Positions 35,762 through 46,793 of a DNA stretch of 64,000 nucleotides are shown one piece after another (positions within the stretch are counted from its first letter, which is position 1; the number at the start of each line of letters is the position of its first letter). The notes beneath the pieces are model-generated. The model had not been told where the DNA came from, did no database searches, and worked only from the letters and a program-made list of their open reading frames with translations. Source of the stretch: Capillidium heterosporum. Taxonomy: Eukaryota > Entomophthoromycota > Entomophthoromycetes > Entomophthorales > Capillidiaceae. Where the stretch lies: positions 496,001 through 560,000 of the forward strand of contig WBMQ01000011.1 in NCBI GenBank assembly GCA_016630905.1, written 5' to 3'. The position numbers were made by a program, and so were the translations under genes.

Positions 35762-36326
35762 TTGAGAAGTATATGTAGATGTTCAACTTATAAAATTATT
35801 TTTCGTTCGCCTCTAGCTTTAATATCAAGGCTTGGATTTAAAAGCTCATTTACATTGTATATATGTTTCGTTATTACTAACTTGCTTTCGAAACTTGATG
35901 ATAAATGAAAGGTTATTTTTCTTACATGTATTGCTAGGTAATTTGAACTCTGCTTCTTGCCATCATCTTTATTGAATATATTTTCCTTTTATAGTAAATG
36001 CGAGTTTAGTTTTATCAAATATTTCTCACTTATAGCTTTTATTAAGTCAATAGCTAAAGCATATTCGACAAACTCTTGATACATCAATCAACTTACCACT
36101 TGTAATTTATTTAAAAGATTCAGAATCAACTTCTTTCTCAACCCTTTGTAGCGATATGCCAAGCTTAAGACAACTCTTCCCATTTTTAAATGGAGCTATT
36201 AGGCTAAACTTTCTAAAGCATTATCTTCACTATGGATTAAATAAATTCTTGATGATGATCAAAATGTAAATAAGCTTATATAGTGAAATGAAAATTTTGC
36301 TTTATTTATAAAAAGGAAGCTTCCTA
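35762..36326. other. Intergenic, convergent gene ends
   Basis: 3' flanks of two convergent genes; AT-rich, nothing further. Confidence 0.5.
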
Positions 36327-38021
36327 TCAGTTGACCTTAACTTTGTTGAGCAACCGTAAGCCCAGCCAAACTCGTTTTACAATATAGTAGCCCATAAACC
36401 CAACTAAACCACTTACAACAACTGCTAAACTCAACACCAAGGCATATAAATCTAAATGATTCTTCTGAATAAATCCTAAACCCGTCGACTTGGGTATCAG
36501 ATGTTCAACCTCACAACTCACCTTATCAGCATCCTTTTCTTTACTTTGGAACGGTCTACATAGCTTAGAAAGCCTAATGAAGTTCAATACGAGATCCTTA
36601 GTCTTTTCCAAATTCTTGTCCTTAAACTCGACCATCAGGTTGACGCGCCTCAAGTTGAACTGTATTTTACCATTGGCATCGACTAACAGCTCATTAACGA
36701 TATCTACAAACTTGGCGGAAGTTAAGGTGACTCTATTGAGGTACTTGGCTATGCCTAGGTCCTCCAATTTTTTGGAGTTACGAGGCTGGTCGGTTGTGTA
36801 CGGTATACATACCAATGGCTTGAAATTGTAGATGGCCTCTAACGAAGACTCCAACCCGCAGTGACTGACAAAGACTTTGACGTGCTTGTGTTTCAAAATC
36901 GACTGCTGGGGCGCCCAGTATAACAACTTTACATTCATGTTGTTTTTGAAGTTGATGGTCTTGTTGTTGTCGTCGTCATTAACTATGGATTCAAATTTAT
37001 TGATGTCGGTTCTACCTAAACCCCAAACTACACCATCGATCAAGTTGTCTTGGAGTAGTCGATTCAAGCCGTTGGCTAGGTTGAAGATGTCAAAGTCGGA
37101 GAGATGGATCATAGAGCCGAAACCGACATAGACAACGTTTGATCGAAAGTTTAAGAAGTTGGTTAGGTCTTCATCCAGCTTATCCTTGTTGTCGGTTTGG
37201 ATGGGTCCGACTAGGTGGACGTTGGTAGGGATGTTAGTAGCTGGTTCAAACCCTACAAAAGTGTTGACTAAAGCTAGATCCTTGTTGAAGTTTCCAAAGG
37301 GAGACATGGTCGGTGGTACGTTAAATTTGACTCGCAACTTGTTCAGCTTATAAATCATGTTGTAGAAGTAGAGTAGCTTTCGGATAGGTAGATAAACTTT
37401 GTCGTAGAACTTCTCTATGACGTTCAAGCTTTCGGTAGTTATGGGGTAGTAGCCACTGCGGCGAGTTAGGTGATCCATAGGTACGATATCCATCGAATCA
37501 ATAGTTTGAAGCCCATTCATCAAGGGGATACCGAACTTGTAGGCGACATCCCTACATACTGGAGAGAAATGATCGCAGATTATCAGATCGGGTTCCAAGT
37601 TTAAGATCAGTCGACTCAACGGTTCAAAACTCTGCTCGTACAGTTTGGAGTGGCCTTGGGTCAAGATAGGACTCAACGATTTGACAAAGTCGATGGGTTG
37701 GTTTAAAGCGATCAGTTGCTTGAACTTGAAGTGTAAATCGCTTATATCTACCGGACCTAGGTCTTCGAAGGTGATGTTGTAGTTGTTAACAAACTTGTGA
37801 TTGCTCGACGTCGATGCAAAGTAGATATTGTGCTCGTTGTTTTGGTTGATATAGCTACTTATCTCGAAGAGGTACTTGACGTGGCTCATACCGCCCAAAT
37901 CGCTTTGGATGAGGATCTTGTAGCTTTGACTCAAGTTTATCGTTATAAGGAGGAGTAGCAGCTGAAAAATGGAGCGCAACTTTGGTGCCATCGTGGGTAG
38001 GAGGTTATAGACTTGGTCCAA
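36327..38021 (-). CDS. Membrane-anchored UDP-glycosyltransferase (GT1, animal UGT type)
   Basis: A single exon of 564 residues. It has an N-terminal signal peptide (best from the second Met, about residue 12; LLLLLITINLSQS), a GT-B fold with the catalytic-region histidine in GGMSHVKYLFEI, the UDP-sugar signature LLYWAPQQSIL...HCGLESSLEA...PYTTDQ, and a C-terminal membrane segment (ALVLSLAVVVSGLVGFMGYYIV) with a short basic cytosolic tail (KRVWLGLRLLNKVK). That layout, lumenal enzyme with one C-terminal anchor and a lysine tail, is that of endoplasmic-reticulum UGTs of animals; fungal sterol glucosyltransferases are different. It would conjugate a hydrophobic acceptor with a sugar from a UDP donor; acceptor and sugar cannot be read from the sequence. 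Confidence 0.88.
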   Translation of the reverse strand: MDQVYNLLPTMAPKLRSIFQLLLLLITINLSQSYKILIQSDLGGMSHVKYLFEISSYINQNNEHNIYFASTSSNHKFVNNYNITFEDLGPVDISDLHFKFKQLIALNQPIDFVKSLSPILTQGHSKLYEQSFEPLSRLILNLEPDLIICDHFSPVCRDVAYKFGIPLMNGLQTIDSMDIVPMDHLTRRSGYYPITTESLNVIEKFYDKVYLPIRKLLYFYNMIYKLNKLRVKFNVPPTMSPFGNFNKDLALVNTFVGFEPATNIPTNVHLVGPIQTDNKDKLDEDLTNFLNFRSNVVYVGFGSMIHLSDFDIFNLANGLNRLLQDNLIDGVVWGLGRTDINKFESIVNDDDNNKTINFKNNMNVKLLYWAPQQSILKHKHVKVFVSHCGLESSLEAIYNFKPLVCIPYTTDQPRNSKKLEDLGIAKYLNRVTLTSAKFVDIVNELLVDANGKIQFNLRRVNLMVEFKDKNLEKTKDLVLNFIRLSKLCRPFQSKEKDADKVSCEVEHLIPKSTGLGFIQKNHLDLYALVLSLAVVVSGLVGFMGYYIVKRVWLGLRLLNKVKVN

Positions 38022-40312
38022 TTTAAACGAAGTTGTTGGTAAATAGATGTTATAGTGGTATTTATACTACGGTATATATTCTTGCAAAAATGTAAACTCT
38101 ACGTTTCAAGCTACCAAGATCAATATAAAATGTGATACAATAAACTATACTACTGGATGACTAAAGAACATTGAAAAAGAAGAATTGGTTAGGAAACGTT
38201 TAATAACCTGTAGGAATGGAAGGAAGCCTAAGTTGGTATCCCCTACTTGGATAAAGACAACTAAACAATTCCATTTATCCCTTATAGTTAATCTCCTGCT
38301 GGCAGTTACCATTTCCAATTTTTACAATTTAAAACCTTAATTGAAATTGTAGGCATCCCTAAACCCAAATTGTGGAAATTGATAGTAAAATTAAGACCGA
38401 CACCTCTATTGAGAAATTCTTTAGATTATATGCCTCGACATATATAGCTTACAACCACCCTCTAGCATATATAGTGTTTTGTTTTGTCAACAAACTTGAA
38501 ATAAGTATATCGGGTATACCAATCGGTAATTTCCTTGCCCCCAAAAAACAAAACAATCAACAAGTCTACCGAAATCACCTGAGAAAAGTTGGTATACAAG
38601 CTATCGAATAACCCAAATTCATAACTAATGAAAATTAATAAACGAGTAAGTTAGTCTACAGGCCGGACCTTCCATTGTTCTACCTTCGAGGGTTACCTTT
38701 TTAATAAAGCTCCATAGAAACTCGATTGAAGCCTTATACTACCAAGAACAACTTATCCATATTTGTATCCGACTGTTCTCGTCACAAGACCACAAATTGA
38801 GCAGTTGTTGCAAACATACCATGCCTCGGTAAATATCTGGTGTAAGTTTAGTTTTTGTATTCCCATTGCATGGACACTTGATTTTACTCCAAAATAGTTG
38901 TTTGCAAACACTATTTGAAATTAAAAAGCTGGTTTGGTACTACTACTTATACATCTATTTAGAAGCTACAAACTTCTCTATTGGTTTCTATGTATCTACT
39001 CCATTTACCCCATTAATGTATACTTTCGAGCTATATCTAATAGTTAGGTTTCTATACAAGGTTAGCTGCTTTCAAATTTGAGCTAAACTTTTTAGGTTAG
39101 CTCTGTTGATATATATTTTTAGCTTTGCAATTTTTGACTCCCTTTTTCGTATAGTACAAGCAAAACTCTATATAAGTGTTGAAGTTACGACAAAGATACT
39201 GCAAGCTCCTACTTTGTAGGTATTGCTACCAGAGTTTCGAAAGTTTTACCTACCAAAATATTATTAAAGCATCGATGAAATTCAACATACTAAGAAAGCT
39301 TACTTTACTTTATCCTTATATTAGATAATCAAGAAAGTGGGCAATGTGTATTTTAAAACGAGTAAGGATGTAGTACATAAGATAAACAGGTTTATAGACA
39401 TCTAGTAGGCATATAAGGACTCTCTTGGGAAATATACCTATAGTTTGAAATCGATTGGAATATCTATCCATTGCCAATATACAATTAAAAAGCCTGTTCA
39501 TTTTCAGGGCTCTACTCTTTCAAAGGTGAAGCACATTGTTATAAAAGAATTTCCAGAAGCTTTTTATATTTTGAAATAGGGATATTGATATCTCCTGATC
39601 GATGTGGATTCATGGCATGGTTGAGGTTGAGAATAGTTTTTATTTAAAATTATTTTTTGGCTGATGGCCAGTTTTGGCCTTGTAGGGATAGGAAAAAGCT
39701 CAATCACCTACTTTTGCAAAGCACAATATTCAGATGGATGATGTGATTTAGAGAGCTAGTACTAAAACTAATGAGTTTTAAGTTCAGCTAGGTTGGATTT
39801 TGATAGCATTAAGCAGTTTAAGGATTTCAATTCCAGCTTTGACGAAATAGGAAATGTTAATGGCGTAAGGACAATGTACCAGACTAATTACGTCCTTATT
39901 TTAAACAGTTATCTCCAATACGTAGTGGTATATTACACGATTAGAAGGATTTTACATATTCAACATACCTGACAATTTAAGGATGGTGGCTAGGTCTGCA
40001 AAGATAGTCTATCTAATAGCTTTAACTTTTACCTCTTTATTGACTATCATCAACTCAATATGAAGTATATCTCAATTGGCTGACTCATGGCATTTGCCTG
40101 GCGTACTACTAACAAAGATGGGGTTTTAAAGATAGATGTTAGCTCAGCTTCAGCTCAATATTGAAGATGTACTGATATGCCTTAAGTAGTATATGTATAT
40201 AGACTATGTAGTGATTTAGTTAAAAGTAGTGCTATCAGTAAATATAAAAATTGCATATAAAGTATAAAATTCAAAATCATGTCAGAAAACGATTCAAACC
40301 TAGCAATAGCCT
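38022..40312. other. 2.3-kb gene-poor region with a possible receptor relic
   Basis: Mostly AT-rich. A minus-strand stretch at 39316-39501 encodes LFNCILAMDRYSNRF followed by IFPKRVLICLLDVY, which recalls the end of TM3 and the DRY motif of class-A GPCR-like proteins; there is no surrounding gene, so it is at most a fragment. A frame at 38372-38611 is not convincing. Confidence 0.3.
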
Positions 40313-41686
40313 TTATATGAAGTTAGTTTGGATAACTCCATACTCACCAGAGAACCTCCAATCCCCCGGCAAATTTCGAACGTTGAAGGAGGTGGCATCA
40401 TCCAGTCCAAGTATAGGATCAGACTTCAAAGTACGGATGGCGACCAAGTTAAAGCTCCTCATATCCCCGATGGCATCCGAAAATTTAGTAGTAAAGGGCC
40501 AATCGCAGTCGTAAACCAACTTCCTATAGTTCAAATCACCTTTGAAGATGACAAGATCCGACTTTGTGAAACTATCATATATGTCGGGAGCGTACTGGTT
40601 GAGGTGGTAGAAAGGTAGTGGAGAAGTCCAAAAGGTATGGTCGACGTAACTGATCTTACCTGAATCTAAATGGTGCTGGATGGATTGACCTAATTGTTGC
40701 AAGTTGGTGAGGTCGGATTGGAGTAAAGATTGTAAAGTAAGTTCAAAGTCAGGATTGGTGACATCAGACACGAACCATGGTATTGATTTACAGTGGAACG
40801 TTACCTTGCTGGCTAAATTGATACCTATAAGGAAGTTGGCCAATAACAAATCTGTCAGCAGTTCGTACCCTAATATTACCAATGTTAGTATAAACTACTA
40901 AATATATATACCTGAATTGTCTAATACGATATCAACTTCAAATCCACCTTCCTTCTTACTGCCATTTAAAAAGAAATTGATGATACCATCAGTTCCATCT
41001 ACCAACAACTTCTCCTTCAGGCTAGCTAAACTAAACTTGTCCTCAAAGACAGTAACTGCATCCAAATTCCTATGCAACGATAGATCGGCCTTGTTTCCCC
41101 ACAGTGTGAACAGTAACAGGTACTTCAACTTATCACTTTCACTGTCGATAGTTGCGATAAAGTCGATTATATTGTTGATACCTACCAAACTAGTGTCCAA
41201 ACTTTCCAACTTCAACTTGGCAAACAGATCGTAGTCCTTGTAAGTTTCGTACTCAGATAATATAGAGCTTATCTTACGGTATATAAAACATTCCGCAAAC
41301 AGCCAACTACAGCTACGGTAACTATACTGCTGGATGGGAAACTCGGTTCTGTGTAAACTGCTCCATAACGTACTGTCGGGAAGACTATCTTCTATATAAC
41401 TTTACAAAAAACATATTTAAAAAGGGAACAATGCTAAAATTTACCTCAAACTTTTATCTCTTTGCAACTCATGCCTAAGTTTAGCCAGCTGGTTGACGAT
41501 ACTTTTACCAGCCTCAATAGCTTCGAAATCGACTTCAGTATCCAAATTAGAAAAATGCTGGAACAAAGTGTCGATAGCAGTGGAAATTATAGTAGGCACA
41601 CGTACTCGCAAAGTCTGATAGGCGAAACTGTCCTTCTTGTTACCGCGCAACAGCTTGGATGGGGGCTTGTTCAAACTATAGGCCAT
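40313..41686 (-). CDS. ARMT1: DUF89 / ARMT1-type damage-control phosphatase
   Basis: Three exons (41445-41686, 40912-41399, 40313-40869) give 428 residues. The family is recognised by DIVLDNSGYELLTDLLLA (the metal-binding VxDNxG and E), VTFHCKSIPWFVSDV, the FKGDLNYRKL block and the late RTLKSDP. Subfamily III DUF89 proteins (yeast YMR027W, human ARMT1) are Mn/Ni-dependent phosphatases acting on sugar phosphates such as fructose-1-phosphate, thought to remove harmful metabolites; a protein carboxyl-methyltransferase activity was also reported for the human one. The N-terminal helical part with SYRSCSWLFAECFIYR is complete. No sign of truncation. Confidence 0.92.
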
Positions 41687-42961
41687 GTTGGTTTAGGTCA
41701 ATTTATATTTTCACTAGTGGGGTTGACCTTTGAGCTGGAAAGTTAAAGTTGGTGAATTGATGACAGAGGCTTTGATAGGCGGATAAATTTTCGATGATCC
41801 AATTTGCCGGAGGTTCATCTTTTAGAACGTAGAATAATTGGAAATTACAACCAAGCTATAAGTAAGTTTAGCATGGCTCTGGCCATAAATTTACAATTCA
41901 AATTGACTGAACTATAACATAAAATTTACTTTTCTACAGGATTTTAAAATGACATATATAAATATGCATTTCTTGTTAAGTTCAAATTAAATTTTTTCAA
42001 GGATGGGCCAATTTAAATTATGTATCTCTTTTTGGCTTGAAGCTATGTCATCATCTATAGTAGCAATAGCATACTAGTTAAATCATATTTAAGGCTGTAA
42101 ACTAGCTTCGATTCCATCTAAAGCTATAAAAATTCAAGCTAGGGATGTATTCAAGTAAATATGAGCTTAAGGTGATTCGTTAGTAACTCCTAAATGATTT
42201 TATATACGTATATAGCTGTTATTTTACTAGTTTCTTTACATATTTCTGAGAAATTGAACTTTTAAATTCTTATAGATCATCACATCTCATTTTATATAGG
42301 ATACTTTATAGCCTTAACAGATAATGTTGAAAAAACTGCACTTTAAATCACTCTCAATATAGCAACTATATTAATTAGCAATATTTAGTTTTCTAGTGGT
42401 ACTTTAATATACGATTTGGAATGAAAGTTTTCAATATCACAGGAATAGAAAATATAAAATTCCATATCAAATGCTCATTATTTACAATATATACATATAT
42501 TATGTTGCATTTAATTTGGAAATTCCCGACTCTACCTCACATACCCGATCCAATAAATTAGCCTTGCAAAGCCAGTACACGGCAAAACTTGCCAAAATCC
42601 TACGAATTTGCAAATTTCCCACATCTCATCAAACTCTTGGCAAATGGGATCTGCTATAAATCCTGAACCTTACTTTGAATCAGGTAAATTAGCTAATCCA
42701 ACCAACCAATTTAGTAAAACCTTATTGAGTTTTGCAAGAGCAGTTACCAAAGGGGCTGGATTAGATGTATAAATTTAACTTGTTCCAAAGTAACCAGAAG
42801 CAATCTATTTTCCATTTTACCTACCTAAAAACTTTGACTTGGAAAGTTTGCCCCCTTTACTTTTATATACGAACTTGTAACTGTAGATACTACCTACCAG
42901 ATCAAAATTTCTCTTTACCTTATCCAAACGACTTCAACTGAGACAACATAATATAACCAAT
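41687..42961. other. Divergent intergenic region
   Basis: 1.3 kb between ARMT1 and the CRIB gene; AT-rich, no gene supported. The last 150 bases are C/T-rich before the CRIB start. Confidence 0.5.
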
Positions 42962-43636
42962 ATGGGTACCTGTATGTCACTTCCTAAAGATGAGAGGCTG
43001 AGTAACGCCGGTGAGAAGGTGGGCAAATTGGTACGTAAGAGAATAATCGACAAGAAGTTAATTGGCCAACCGTCCAACTTCCAAGTAATTTTTAGATTAT
43101 TTTATTTTTATTCAATTGTACTATTCTAGCATATAGCCCACGGAGGCTCCGACAACATGATAATGTCGGGAACCACCAAGAGTCAACTCGACGATTTACG
43201 AAACAAAATGGACGACTTTGCCAAGATATTCGATACTTTGGAAGTAACACCGGAGAACGACGACCCAGCCAAATCCCCATTGGCACCCAACTTCGACATA
43301 GTTGCAAACACCTCAGTTGTGCAAGAAACCAATAACGAAGACGACGACAACGTAAATACCACTACCAAACTATCTTTACCAGAAGAATCCCCTAGCAATT
43401 ACGAAGTAGAAACCTCTCCAACTTTGCAACTGTCCAGTCCAGCGCTTTCCCCTTCAGTCTGCGACTCCAAAAACACTAGTTTGGTTAGCCAAGATATCTC
43501 TATATCCTTCCCCCCTCCTCCTGCTATCAAAGCGGACAATAACATCGACGACAGTTTGAATGCTAAAGGCGAGACTAAAGATGATCGATCTGCTCTACGC
43601 AACAGTTTAGTACTTCCCGAACGCTCAGATATCTAA
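42962..43636 (+). CDS. Small CRIB-domain protein with N-terminal acylation motif (CDC42SE-like)
   Basis: Two exons, 42962-43084 and 43130-43636, give 209 residues. It begins MGTCMSLPK, with Gly2 and Cys4 suited to myristoylation and palmitoylation, then a basic stretch (KVGKLVRKRIIDKK) and a CRIB motif, IGQPSNFQHIAHGGSD (consensus ISxPxxFxHxxHxG), split by the intron. CRIB motifs bind GTP-loaded Cdc42/Rac. This N-terminal layout is that of CDC42SE (SPEC) small effectors. The remaining 140 residues are disordered, acidic and serine/proline-rich (FPPPPAIK could bind SH3 or profilin). Probable role: membrane-bound Cdc42 effector in polarity. The yeast Gic proteins also have CRIB but lack this acyl start. 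Confidence 0.8.
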
Positions 43637-44776
43637 CTTGGAATAGTATCTAAAGGTATACTCACTTGTAGTGGAATGTCTCCTCCTCTAGCATTATCAA
43701 CTAACTTGCAAACTAATCCTGGGCTTTTATATTCCGATTACTTCTTTTCCCTTCGCTCTAAGGTAATACTCTACTTGTGTCGGTATTATCACCCTCCCTT
43801 CCTTTTTCTTTTAACCTTGCCTGCGTTATCCCCTAATTAAATAATCCAAAAAGTTCAAGCTACCAACTTTGCTGAGGTACCGTTGATATAAATTTGTTCA
43901 GTTTAGCCTTGGAAGCAATAAGTTTGAGTTTAGGTCTGTGACTTATTAAATTTTGGAATTATACGGTTTGTAATCAATGCTATTTTTCTACACCAATGTA
44001 CCTTTGTGGTATATCTTTTAGTAACAGCTATATTGTACTATTTATCATTTTATATATATTAAATGCTAATAAAGGCTGCAATGCTGTTTCTCTTGTGAAG
44101 TAGAACTAGTCTTATATATCTGCTATAGGCCAAGAATTATATGCCAACCTTGTTTATCACTGCTAATCGAAAAGTTCTATATACATATTACATGGTACCT
44201 TTACTATTTTAATAGTGTTCTGCCTTTTGATAAGCTAGATGTTGATGTGTAATGAAATTACTAAGAAAATTTATAGTGTTGTTTCAGCTTTACCGTATTT
44301 AGAAATCAAGCTATCCTGAACTAAAAATTACAAATATCAATGCTAAATTTGAGGCTGTTTTGAAGTATATAAAACTTTCTATCTTTAATTAGTAAGACTC
44401 AAATGCAAGGGTAGACTAGCTAGATATATATATAGTCCCACCGTTCCAACTTCCTTTAAAGCTTATCAAAATGAATTGATTATATAAATTAGAACGGAAG
44501 AAGGGACATTATAGTGGGCCAGGGATAACATTCATTACTATATCTACATACTTATATAAACCTTCCAAATTATTTAGACCCACACAGTTCTATTAATTAT
44601 AGTCTCTTACTCCGCAACATCTATATTAGACATATGTTTCGAATTACTTTTCGATCAGTTTTGTAGAGAAGCCGAATTTAGGAAATTTGAAATTGACAAA
44701 TAAGTTTGATCCAAAAACATTTTATCAACATCCATTTTTACCATTAGAACTCTTGACTTTCTTACCGCAAACAACG
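43637..44776. other. Intergenic, AT-rich
   Basis: Contains a possible short upstream exon for the next gene at 44634 (MFRITFRS, a mitochondria-like start) but it cannot be spliced in frame with confidence. Confidence 0.4.
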
Positions 44777-45418
44777 ATGTACAAGTTGAAAGCGATCCCA
44801 TTAACCAGTATACCAACTATAGACAAACTACTAGATCCACACCTCGATATCCAATTTACCAACAGTCAACCTTCCATCAAAAATTTACTACTTAAAAGTA
44901 TAAGTGTGGTCCAGGAAGATATAACCAACTTAGAAATCGACGCTATAGTCAATGCCTCCAATGAAGAGCTGTTAGCGGGAGGTGGAGTTTGTGGTGCTAT
45001 ATTTAGAAAAGCTGGCTACAAGAAGTTGAGTCAAGCGTGCTCCAAATTGGGAAGTTGCCATGAAGGTGAAGCTAAGATAACCCCCGGATTCGCATTACCT
45101 GCCAACTACATAATTCATTCGACCGGTCCTAAAGGTATCAGTTCCAGAACTTTAGCTTCCTGTTATCGATCCAGTCTGAATCTACTCGTTAAAAATGAAC
45201 TGAGTTCCATCGCCTTCCCTTGTATATCAACAGGTATCTACGGATACCCTAACTTGGACGCCGCCAAAGTTGCTTTCAGTACCTGTGTAGATTGGCTAAC
45301 CACCTACTACCAAAATACCGAATCAACAGCCCCTGACCTGAGGGTAATATTCGTTACTTTTATGGATGCAGACTACCAAATCTATAGAAAACTTGTCAAG
45401 GCTCAATTTGAAGTATAA
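44777..45418 (+). CDS. Macrodomain protein (MacroD type)
   Basis: 213 residues from the ATG at 44777 (MYKLKAIPLTSIP); the frame is open further upstream but without an ATG. The macrodomain is complete: an N-terminal helix pair, SVVQEDITNLEIDAIVNASN, the ADP-ribose loop LLAGGGVCGAIFRKAG, HEGEAKITPGFALP and the second loop CISTGIYGYP. MacroD-type enzymes remove mono-ADP-ribose from aspartate/glutamate and hydrolyse O-acetyl-ADP-ribose. The position after GGGV, aspartate in most hydrolases, is cysteine here, which may reduce catalysis. The upstream in-frame extension (residues before Met) might encode a targeting peptide if an exon lies upstream. Confidence 0.87.
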   Translation: MYKLKAIPLTSIPTIDKLLDPHLDIQFTNSQPSIKNLLLKSISVVQEDITNLEIDAIVNASNEELLAGGGVCGAIFRKAGYKKLSQACSKLGSCHEGEAKITPGFALPANYIIHSTGPKGISSRTLASCYRSSLNLLVKNELSSIAFPCISTGIYGYPNLDAAKVAFSTCVDWLTTYYQNTESTAPDLRVIFVTFMDADYQIYRKLVKAQFEV

Positions 45419-45574
45419 TGCACTTTTAATAAAGAACGAAGGTGAGCCAAAGAGCTCATATCAAATTAATTATATGTAACAAGCGATAAGTTTTTGAAAT
45501 AGAAAGTATTATTTTGATTAAGGTTTTGGTAGTAAAAGGTAGAATGAAAGTTAGTTAGTTTTGGAAAAATAATG

Positions 45575-46793
45575 CTATAACGGTGAACCAGTTCTCCGCT
45601 TCAAAATGGAGTCTTCAATATGCTCACTTGGAGTGGAGTTATGGGTATTGAGTATAGGTGCCAACGTGTTCTGGGAGTCCTCATGTCTATTTTGCATCTG
45701 GGTAGAGGTCGAGGTGACTGGGGGGTACTTGAAAGTACGCGTCTGAGGGAAAGAGGCCGGTGGCGCGGAGAGTGGCCCAAAATACGGGTGGTATTTCCCG
45801 GAGCGGTCGGTGTTACGAGCAGAGATACTGGATAAAGTAGTCTTCTGACTACCATAAGGGTTGTTGTGTGCAGTTTTACTGGAGTTCGATATGCTCAAAG
45901 GTGGGGGGAGATCAACTCGTCCCGAACTTTGGTGGGGAGCATTGGAACTGTGGGTCGTTGAGTTGGGATGGTTCCATTGCCGGCTGTTGGCCCGACTTAT
46001 GACTTTGTTACGAACAGCATCCAAGACATGTTGGCGAGTGAAAATCTTTGCTTTTGGCGAGGTTGGTACTTGATTAAACAGCTTCGAACTTCCTTGCTCT
46101 TCATCCGAGTTGGCGAAGACATGACCGTTGTGAGTTTGGTGAGAAACTGGAGTGATTGGGGTAATGCCTTGACCATTTTTAGAGAAGGCATGGGGCTGGC
46201 TACTTCGGCCGATCGATGACAGTGTCGTGGCTTTATTGTCAGGGATAGAGACCGATCTCTCTATGTTGTGTTCAGGGATGAATCTATACTTCTCTTTGGA
46301 AATTTGGTCGGCATTTTGAAGGAAGGTAGATTTGGCAGAATGACTGACAAGATCGCTGGGACTTTGTTGACTCGTGGTGCTTTTCGATTCATTTTCCAAT
46401 TGTTTCGTTTCCAGCAATATTAATTCGGTTAAATGCCGAACTTCTTCTGCCCTAAGCTATAAAAGGTCAATACTTTTTCAAAAGGTATAAAAATAAGAAA
46501 TAAAGGTGTACAAACTTACTCTATCCTCTTCAGTTTTGGCTGCCAACACCGAACGTAAGATTTCCGGATTAAAACTGTACTTTTCAAGGACTTCTCTCAA
46601 AGGTATGCTTTGGGAGTTGTTTATAAACTCGTAGATGTCGGTACTCTCCTTCTGAACCTACCTTTACTTCGCCATTAGTCGGACCTTTGTTAGTGGCTGT
46701 TATTGTGTTGATGTTTGGTAGGTTTGGCCTTCCAAATTTCCTTTGGTCTTTGTTTGGGTTCATTTTAGATTTATGGTTGAGAAGGTTGCTCAC
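45575..46793 (-). CDS. Serine-rich regulatory-type protein with a short coiled coil, frame break
   Basis: Starts at an ATG at 46793 (a second in-frame Met follows at residue 11), ends at 45575. The conserved-looking core is a helical segment, DIYEFINNSQSIPLREVLEKYSF then PEILRSVLAAKTEEDRLRAEEVRHLTELILLET, broken by a normal intron (46457-46519). The C-terminal 270 residues are disordered, rich in serine, proline and asparagine, with basic patches. Such a coiled core plus disordered tail is common in fungal transcription regulators, but no family is named. Between GEVK and the core (about 46662) the frame shifts by +1; the only splice solution is an implausible 16-nt intron, so an indel or a sequence error is more likely. 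Confidence 0.6.

Noticed and set aside
36490-37353. Plus-strand frames opposite the UDP-glycosyltransferase
   Set aside because: Shadows of a strongly conserved minus-strand coding sequence.
38372-38611. 79-codon plus-strand frame near the UGT promoter
   Set aside because: No ATG at its start, no recognisable domain, AT-rich composition.
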